From UBA4874 sp002399435 (lineage in GTDB: Bacteria > Bacillota > Clostridia > Caldicoprobacterales > DTU083): 19,760 nt of DNA. The translations under genes and the position numbers were made by a program. How positions within the stretch are numbered: the stretch's first letter is position 1; each line of letters starts with the position of its first letter. Location: the NCBI GenBank assembly GCA_036823195.1, contig DAISGI010000044.1, forward strand, positions 1 through 19,760, written 5' to 3'. The notes below the pieces were generated by a model. It searched no databases and was not told where the DNA came from. It was given only the letters and a program-made list of their open reading frames with translations. Below, piece after piece: positions 15,914 through 19,760 of this stretch.

Positions 15914-16120
15914 GTTAGTCTGCCGGTTTGGTCGGCAAAATGGCGCGAAGCAGTGTCGTTTACAAATCGCATCATATTTGGCCGGACAAACTACAGCAAG
16001 GAGATATCGGCGTTTACGAAACACAGAGCGTTTTACAATGAACAGGCTGAAATCGTAGTTCAATTTTGTAGAGAACACGATATCAGTTATCAAATAAAGA
16101 ATGGAATGATAACCAGATAA
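15914..16120 (+). pseudogene. Unidentified coding remnant
   Basis: One plus frame stays open for about 68 codons from just after 15913 to a TAA about 20 bases ahead of the GIY-YIG gene. It has no proper start codon. The translation includes AVSFTNRIIFGRTNYSKEIS, FTKHRAFYNEQAEIVVQFC and REHDISYQIKNGMITR and looks like real protein. The ribosome site and ATG at 15892 are in a different frame, which suggests a lost base or deletion near 15910. I do not recognise the family. Its position suggests a lost member of the adjoining conflict cluster. Confidence 0.35.
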
Positions 16121-16139
16121 GGAAGACGGGGAAACTGGT

Positions 16140-16889
16140 ATGGCTGTAAGAGGAAAGAGCATAAACCTATTCTTGATGGACGGTGACCCAAGCGGGCGCA
16201 TCAAATGTACTCTCGCTAACTGGACTGGTGTGGCGTATAAAATTCTGCGCACAGATTTGGATAAATGCAAAGATCGCGACGACCTTTCGCAGAGCGGCGT
16301 CTATTTCCTCTTTGGCATTTCCGATCAGACAGGTGAAGCCGTTGTTTACATCGGACAAGCTGGAGTGCGTAAAAACGGAGAAGGCATCCTTTACCGCCTT
16401 CAAGAACATAAGCGCAACCCCGACAAGGACTACTGGACGGAAGCTGTAGTTTTCACCACATCCAATAACTCATTCGGTCCCACGGAGAAAAGCTACCTTG
16501 AAAACCGCTTCACAAACATGGCTATTGCTGCAAAGTGATATTTGGTTAAGAACGGCAACGATCCGACATCGGGCAATATCACCGAGGAAAAAGAGAGCGA
16601 GTTGGAGGAACTCATAGACTACGCCAAAATTGTCATGGGAACCCTTGGTCACAAAGTTTTTAAACTGCTTTCCCAACCCGCACCGTTAACCTTGACGACG
16701 GATGCGCCGACGGCTCAGTCCTCACAAGTATTTTATATCAAGCGTAGCGGCGCAAACGCACAGGCAAGACTAACGAGCGAGAGGCTTGTAGTCATTGCCG
16801 GAAGTTCCATCCGCAAGAATACCGTACCGAGTTGCCCTGATTACACCAAATCCCTCGTGAGGACAATAAGGAATATGCGTAGCACATAA
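16140..16889 (+). pseudogene. GIY-YIG nuclease with DUF4357-like tail, interrupted by in-frame TGA
   Basis: The first part (132 codons) is a GIY-YIG domain: GVYFLFG at 53-59, VYIGQAG at 69-75, Arg in YRLQEH, and a Glu in SYLENRF that would be the metal ligand. A TGA at 16536-16538 follows ...MAIAAK, and the same frame then continues as YLVKNGNDPTSGNITEEKES and later IRKNTVPSCPDYTKSLV, the DUF4357-type tail of this family. A CGA-to-TGA change explains it. TTG at 16542 could restart translation. The end (RTIRNMRST, TAA at 16887-16889) departs from the expected sequence, so the 3' end is also truncated. Such proteins are chromosomal or mobile; their role is unclear. Confidence 0.8.
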
Positions 16890-17102
16890 GCCACTAATAG
16901 ATGTGAATGACAGCGACCGACCTGATGAAAACTATATTGTTATAGGTGCCTTGTCTTCCGGCGATCCGATTGTATATGAAAAAGCAGGAGAAAAAATCTC
17001 AATCTTTAATCATGAAGCCGGGAGAATCGAGGACGGCGAAACATATACTGACTTCTTTGCCTTTTAAATGACCTATATGATCTGCTTGGAATAGGGGATT
17101 GA
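16877..17102 (+). pseudogene. SUKH (SMI1/KNR4)-like immunity fragment
   Basis: Only the C-terminal ~70 residues survive: LIDVNDSDRPDENYIVIGAL, SSGDPIVYEKAGEKISIFN and HEAGRIEDGETYTDFFAF. One base is missing at 17062-17066, creating TAA 17065-17067. Restoring it continues as LNDLYDLLGIGD to TGA 17100-17102. A GDPIVY strand and a closing FF-FL segment are typical of SMI1/KNR4 proteins, which neutralise nuclease toxins. It lies directly upstream of a toxin nuclease domain, consistent with such pairing. The 5' part is lost at the junction with the GIY-YIG gene. Confidence 0.6.
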
Positions 17103-17106
17103 TCTT

Positions 17107-17472
17107 ATGTCAAGACGAACCTCCGAAGCAAGTAAAGCTATAAGAGAAGCATGGGAGAACGAGTATCAGCTCATACTTGAAGGTAAAGAGATGCGAGACT
17201 GGACACCTGCGCAGCAACAGTCCATCCTTGACAAAGGGAAGGTATATGATGACGACGGAAAGGCGTTTGAAGGCCATCATATGAAGAGCGCAGAGGCCTA
17301 TCCAGAATATCAAGGTGATGCTGGGAACATACAATTTCTTTCAAGATCAGAACATTCTTCGGCTCATGATGGAAACTTTCAAAATCCTACAAATGGTTAT
17401 TTCAATCCAAACACCGGAAAGACGAATGAATTTGGTTTGAACAAGTATGAGCCTTGTGAAATTTCGAACTAA
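17107..17472 (+). CDS. Orphan GHH/HNH-type toxin nuclease domain
   Basis: The 121-residue protein has a helical N-terminus and an HNH-like core: FEGHHMKSAEAYPEYQGD at 54-71 with the GHH signature at 56-58, GNIQFLSRSEH at 73-83, and His87. These residues are the expected metal and catalytic ligands of His-Me-finger nucleases at the C-terminus of Rhs/LXG-type toxins. Here it has its own ATG and no delivery domain, so it may be a detached toxin tip or cassette. The end seems shifted: a one-base change at 17467-17472 would continue as ELSEPVVGAGG. It is probably not exported. Whether it is expressed is unknown. Confidence 0.6.
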   Translation: MSRRTSEASKAIREAWENEYQLILEGKEMRDWTPAQQQSILDKGKVYDDDGKAFEGHHMKSAEAYPEYQGDAGNIQFLSRSEHSSAHDGNFQNPTNGYFNPNTGKTNEFGLNKYEPCEISN

Positions 17473-17504
17473 GTGAACCAGTAGTAGGTGCAGGCGGCCA
17501 AGGA

Positions 17505-18188
17505 ATGGAAGAAAATTTGCCGCTCGGATATAACTATTACTTCCATGATTTGGAGCAGTTAACAGGGGGACTAACAATTATTGGAATCTCTCCACAAAAC
17601 GATAACCATTTGTTTGACTGTATAAACAGAAGCAATCTCGAAAAGGTCGTGTTTTATCACTTTCCCTCGAAAAGTGAAGATTCTCCGATTTTGCGTATCA
17701 GCAATCCTTATGAAATCAAGGATGTCACTAAGCTATGGGAGAGCATCCAATTACAAAGCCCGACATATTCAAGCTCCGTAGCACAGGATTTCTGCTTGAA
17801 AATGCTAAAAAACAAAAAGGAAGTATCGAAGTTTGTGGATTTGTTTAATGCATTTGAGCCAGGGAAAAATGTGGTTAGTGCATCGGATATATTAAGGCAG
17901 CTAAAGTCTATACCGAAAAATACTGAAAAATCGATTATCAGAATGATGACTGCCGAAATACAGAAAGAGAAATACAACACTTCTCCGCAATCGGAAGAAG
18001 AACTCGTCGAACTGTTTCGAGATTTTGGAGGGACTCTCAAGACAGCTTCATTGAGTCCACAGGCTTATATTTCTTGTATATTTCCAATCTTCCGAAGAAA
18101 ACAAAGGGTAGACGAAAAAAACAGGTGGAAATTTCTAATGGCAACTGGTGTTTCGTTAAAAGAAGCAGCATTGCCCAATGAGCAATAG
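17505..18188 (+). pseudogene. C-terminal part of a SIR2/AbiH-like protein
   Basis: The frame is open from about 17471 (ELSEPVVGAGGQG) into ATG 17505, giving 227 residues from that ATG. The segment LTGGLTIIGISPQNDNHLF, followed by LEKVVFYHF, looks like the last Rossmann strands of SIR2-like, AbiH or DUF4917-type phage-defence proteins. A 150-residue Lys/Glu-rich tail follows that I do not recognise. The N-terminal half, which would carry the nucleotide site, is missing, and no good ribosome site precedes the ATG. It appears fused in frame to the displaced tail of the nuclease gene, marking a recombination joint. It could be an intact unknown protein. Confidence 0.45.
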
Positions 18189-18200
18189 AGGAGTTCAAAT

Positions 18201-18230
18201 TTGACGATTTGCGGTGGGGGTGCATTTTAT
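18201..18230 (+). promoter_or_regulatory. Candidate promoter ahead of the methyltransferase leader
   Basis: TTGACG at 18201-18206 and TTTTAT at 18225-18230 are 18 nt apart. The -10 is weak. Transcription would begin just before the hairpin at 18258. Confidence 0.3.
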
Positions 18231-18257
18231 CAATAGATGGTACTAACGCCAAAAAAG

Positions 18258-18294
18258 CATAGATTTTCTTAAATAGAATCTATGTCTTTCTTTA
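18258..18294 (+). terminator. Hairpin terminator or attenuator
   Basis: CATAGATT (18258-18265) pairs perfectly with AATCTATG (18277-18284) around an 11-nt loop, followed by TCTTTCTTTA. It can end the upstream fragments' transcript or, if the promoter at 18201 is real, attenuate the methyltransferase. The sequence AGCATAGATTT recurs at 18311-18321. Confidence 0.6.
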
Positions 18295-18381
18295 TGCGGC
18301 AAAGCATGATAGCATAGATTTCAAGATATTATATACTGCAGGTAAACAGGAATTCATTATTTTTCTTGGGGAGGTGGTCAT

Positions 18382-18432
18382 ATGAGTGAAGGTGATATCA
18401 GCGACATTACACCAATTATTAATGCAAAATGA
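18382..18432 (+). CDS. 16-codon leader ORF
   Basis: MSEGDISDITPIINAK, ending TGA 18430-18432. It has a strong GGGGAGGTGG ribosome site at 18368-18377, better than that of the methyltransferase, whose AAAAGGAG starts right after this stop. It may be a leader peptide or a remnant of a longer gene. It is too short to judge. Confidence 0.4.
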   Translation: MSEGDISDITPIINAK

Positions 18433-18447
18433 AAAGGAGCAGCTCTC

Positions 18448-19299
18448 ATGAGTTACAACCCCGAAATACCAAGAAACAGGTATGACAACTATGGAGACCG
18501 TGAATGGTCACGACTTGAAAAAGACGGTCAGGGCGAGCTTTTGTATCAAGTACACATTGAAATATTGAAGCGTTACATCAATCCGGCAGACAAGGTTTTA
18601 GAAATCGGAGAGGGTTCCGGAAGATATACGAAAGATCTGGTCACTATGTGCGAAACATTAACGGTAGGAGATATTTCAAGCCATCAAATAGAATTTAATA
18701 AATCCAAGATGAAAGAATTGTCGTTATATCAAAAGATAAAAGCGTACCATGTCTTAGACGTCCTTGATATGGGCGTTTTTGAGGATTCCACATTTGACTG
18801 CGTCGTTTGTATCGGTGGGGTAATCAACTATCTTTTGGACAGAGAAAGAGACGGAATTGCCGAAATGCTCAGAGTTTTGAAGCCGAACGGCATTCTTATT
18901 GTCGGGGCAATGAGCTTCATTGGAGCTTCGCTCTATTATCTTGATGGAATAAGATATGAGAAAAACCAGTTCGGGATGGATGCGACAAAATGGGTGTTTG
19001 ACACAGGTATACAAGATGAAGAACATTATCCTGTAGCAAGCAGGCACTATGTTCATATGATGAGAAGTAACGAAATGGACAGCTTATTTTCTCAATTTCC
19101 CGTAGAAGTCAAGGAGCGAAGCTCAGCTGGACTCTTTACACAGGCGGGCGATTCTGCATTGGAAAATGCCCGCAATGACAAGGAGTTTTGGGAGGTTATC
19201 GTCGAGAACGAAAGTAAATTTACAAAAATGAGCGGCACTCTTGATTGTGGGATGAACATCATATATGTCGCCCAAAAGCTTAATCCTCGTACAGTATAA
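18448..19299 (+). CDS. Class I SAM-dependent methyltransferase
   Basis: Intact 283-residue cytosolic enzyme that transfers a methyl group from S-adenosylmethionine to an unknown acceptor. Motif I, VLEIGEGSGRYT, is at 50-61; an acidic strand end, TVGDIS, is at 72-77; and FDCVVCIGGVINYL, then EMLRVLKPNGILIVGA at 139-154, form the later Rossmann strands of the UbiE/Methyltransf_11 type. The C-terminal 120 residues (YVHMMRSNEMDSLFSQF) form a small cap domain. AAAAGGAG at 18433-18440 supports the ATG. A leader ORF and hairpin lie upstream. Many mobile elements carry such enzymes; rRNA or drug methylation cannot be claimed. Confidence 0.88.
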   Translation: MSYNPEIPRNRYDNYGDREWSRLEKDGQGELLYQVHIEILKRYINPADKVLEIGEGSGRYTKDLVTMCETLTVGDISSHQIEFNKSKMKELSLYQKIKAYHVLDVLDMGVFEDSTFDCVVCIGGVINYLLDRERDGIAEMLRVLKPNGILIVGAMSFIGASLYYLDGIRYEKNQFGMDATKWVFDTGIQDEEHYPVASRHYVHMMRSNEMDSLFSQFPVEVKERSSAGLFTQAGDSALENARNDKEFWEVIVENESKFTKMSGTLDCGMNIIYVAQKLNPRTV

Positions 19300-19470
19300 A
19301 CACGGAAACTCGGCAAGTTGTAATGTGCTTGGTGGCACCCCCGTATACCTGTTGGCAGCAACTGCCCCGCGTTGCGCCCACTTGACGGAAATGTGAGAAA
19401 TGTCCTGAATGCCTTGAAATTGCTGCTTTCCGGAGGCAGACTGGCAGGGTCGTAAGTGGTGCTGGTTAAA

Positions 19471-19500
19471 GGCTTTAGGCTGCTTTCGCAGCCTAAAGCC
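19471..19500. repeat. Perfect 13-bp hairpin
   Basis: GGCTTTAGGCTGC (19471-19483), a four-base TTTC loop, and GCAGCCTAAAGCC (19488-19500). No T tract follows on the plus strand, so it is not a standard terminator; on the minus strand it is followed by TTTAACC, a weak tail. Confidence 0.9.
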
Positions 19501-19508
19501 GGAGAACA

Positions 19509-19529
19509 CCGACCGGCAAAGCCGTTCGG
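19509..19529. repeat. Second hairpin, 9-bp stem with one mismatch
   Basis: CCGACCGGC and GCCGTTCGG surround AAA, eight of nine bases pairing. It lies 8 bp from the first hairpin. Confidence 0.6.
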
Positions 19530-19653
19530 GAATTGCGAAATGGCATAACTTTCTACCCAATGGCCCAATTTGTTATGCTGGATTTTGAAAAAGGCAGGCG
19601 GTTCCGGGTTTTCAGGGCATTTATTTGCATACCAGCTGCATTTTTAAAGGCGA

Positions 19654-19760
19654 TTACTGAGAAGAGTTCACGGCATACGATTCGCTGTCATAATCGATTT
19701 CATCACCTTCGTCTGTTACCAACTGAAACAGGATGCTTTCATTTGTGTTATATGGCTTTA
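19654..19760 (-). CDS. 3' end of a gene running in from the right (partial)
   Basis: The minus frame from the window edge is open for 34 codons and stops at TAA 19656-19654. It reads KPYNTNESILFQLVTDEGDE, then IDYDSESYAVNSSQ, an acidic natural-looking C-terminus. The product is not recognised. The amino-acid makeup supports real coding, but the stub is short. Confidence 0.45.
   Translation of the reverse strand, partial: KPYNTNESILFQLVTDEGDEIDYDSESYAVNSSQ

Larger units (their letters stand above)
19300..19653. other. 354-bp non-coding stretch, possibly the edge of a mobile element
   Basis: No convincing gene on either strand; the overlapping minus-strand ORFs have no recognisable protein character. 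Base composition is more GC-rich than the preceding genes, and the stretch contains two tandem hairpins. The look is that of structured intergenic DNA in conjugative elements of gut Clostridia, from general impression only. Confidence 0.4.

Noticed and set aside
15905..16270. 121-codon minus-strand ORF
   Set aside because: Opposite the GIY-YIG start and the remnant; composition is unnatural and no ribosome site is seen.
16536..16538. TGA as selenocysteine or a recoded codon
   Set aside because: Other genes use TGA as stop, no selenocysteine hairpin is evident, and the position does not need Cys; a nonsense mutation is simpler.
19092..19568. Two overlapping minus-strand ORFs (158 and 145 codons)
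   Set aside because: Both overlap the methyltransferase end and the hairpin DNA, lack ribosome sites and have no recognisable features.

Overview
The window looks like chromosomal DNA of a gut-type Clostridia (Lachnospiraceae-like) Firmicute. The signs are strong GGAGG ribosome sites, GTG and TTG starts, a YtcP/YteP-type sugar ABC transporter with a membrane-bound AraC regulator, and toxin/immunity and GIY-YIG fragments of a kind common in that group. The species assignment is an inference. It is a draft scaffold: a run of exactly 100 N lies at 1345-1444.

Layout. Positions 1-4150 (plus strand) are ordinary core metabolism: the tail of an upstream gene with a 24-bp repeat, an ApbE-type flavin transferase lipoprotein, a D-2-hydroxyacid dehydrogenase, a Gfo/Idh/MocA oxidoreductase and an ADP-ribose-type NUDIX hydrolase, closed by a hairpin. 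A convergent SanA/YdcF-like (DUF218) membrane protein follows at 4187-4888. A tRNA-Arg(CCT) with a near-consensus promoter and its own terminator lies at 5123-5288, and accessory DNA begins right after it.

Positions 5290-5875 hold the decayed 3' tail of a probable polymorphic toxin, joined by an ATGA overlap to an intact small gene that is probably its immunity partner. Positions 5950-13242 (minus strand) are a carbohydrate-uptake operon. Its order of transcription is a broken glycosidase-like gene, permease, permease, solute-binding lipoprotein, GH95-like glycoside hydrolase, and a broken ThuA-like gene. A divergent two-TM AraC regulator (13499-15832) faces it across an AT-rich region full of small palindromes. 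Transport, regulator and one hydrolase are intact, but the first and last genes are pseudogenes. No ATPase is encoded; such systems usually borrow an MsmX-type ATPase.

Positions 15850-18190 are a graveyard of conflict-type genes: an unidentified coding remnant, a GIY-YIG/DUF4357 gene interrupted by an in-frame TGA, a SUKH (SMI1/KNR4)-like immunity fragment, an orphan GHH/HNH toxin nuclease domain, and the C-terminal part of a SIR2/AbiH-like protein. An intact SAM methyltransferase (18448-19299) follows a possible attenuator hairpin and a 16-codon leader ORF. The right end (19300-19760) has two tandem hairpins and the 3' end of a minus-strand gene, probably the edge of another mobile element.

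I found no CRISPR array, intact transposase or integrase. I did not find a clearly new system. The most interesting points are the toxin/immunity remnants, the sugar operon decayed at both ends, and the leader ORF with its methyltransferase.
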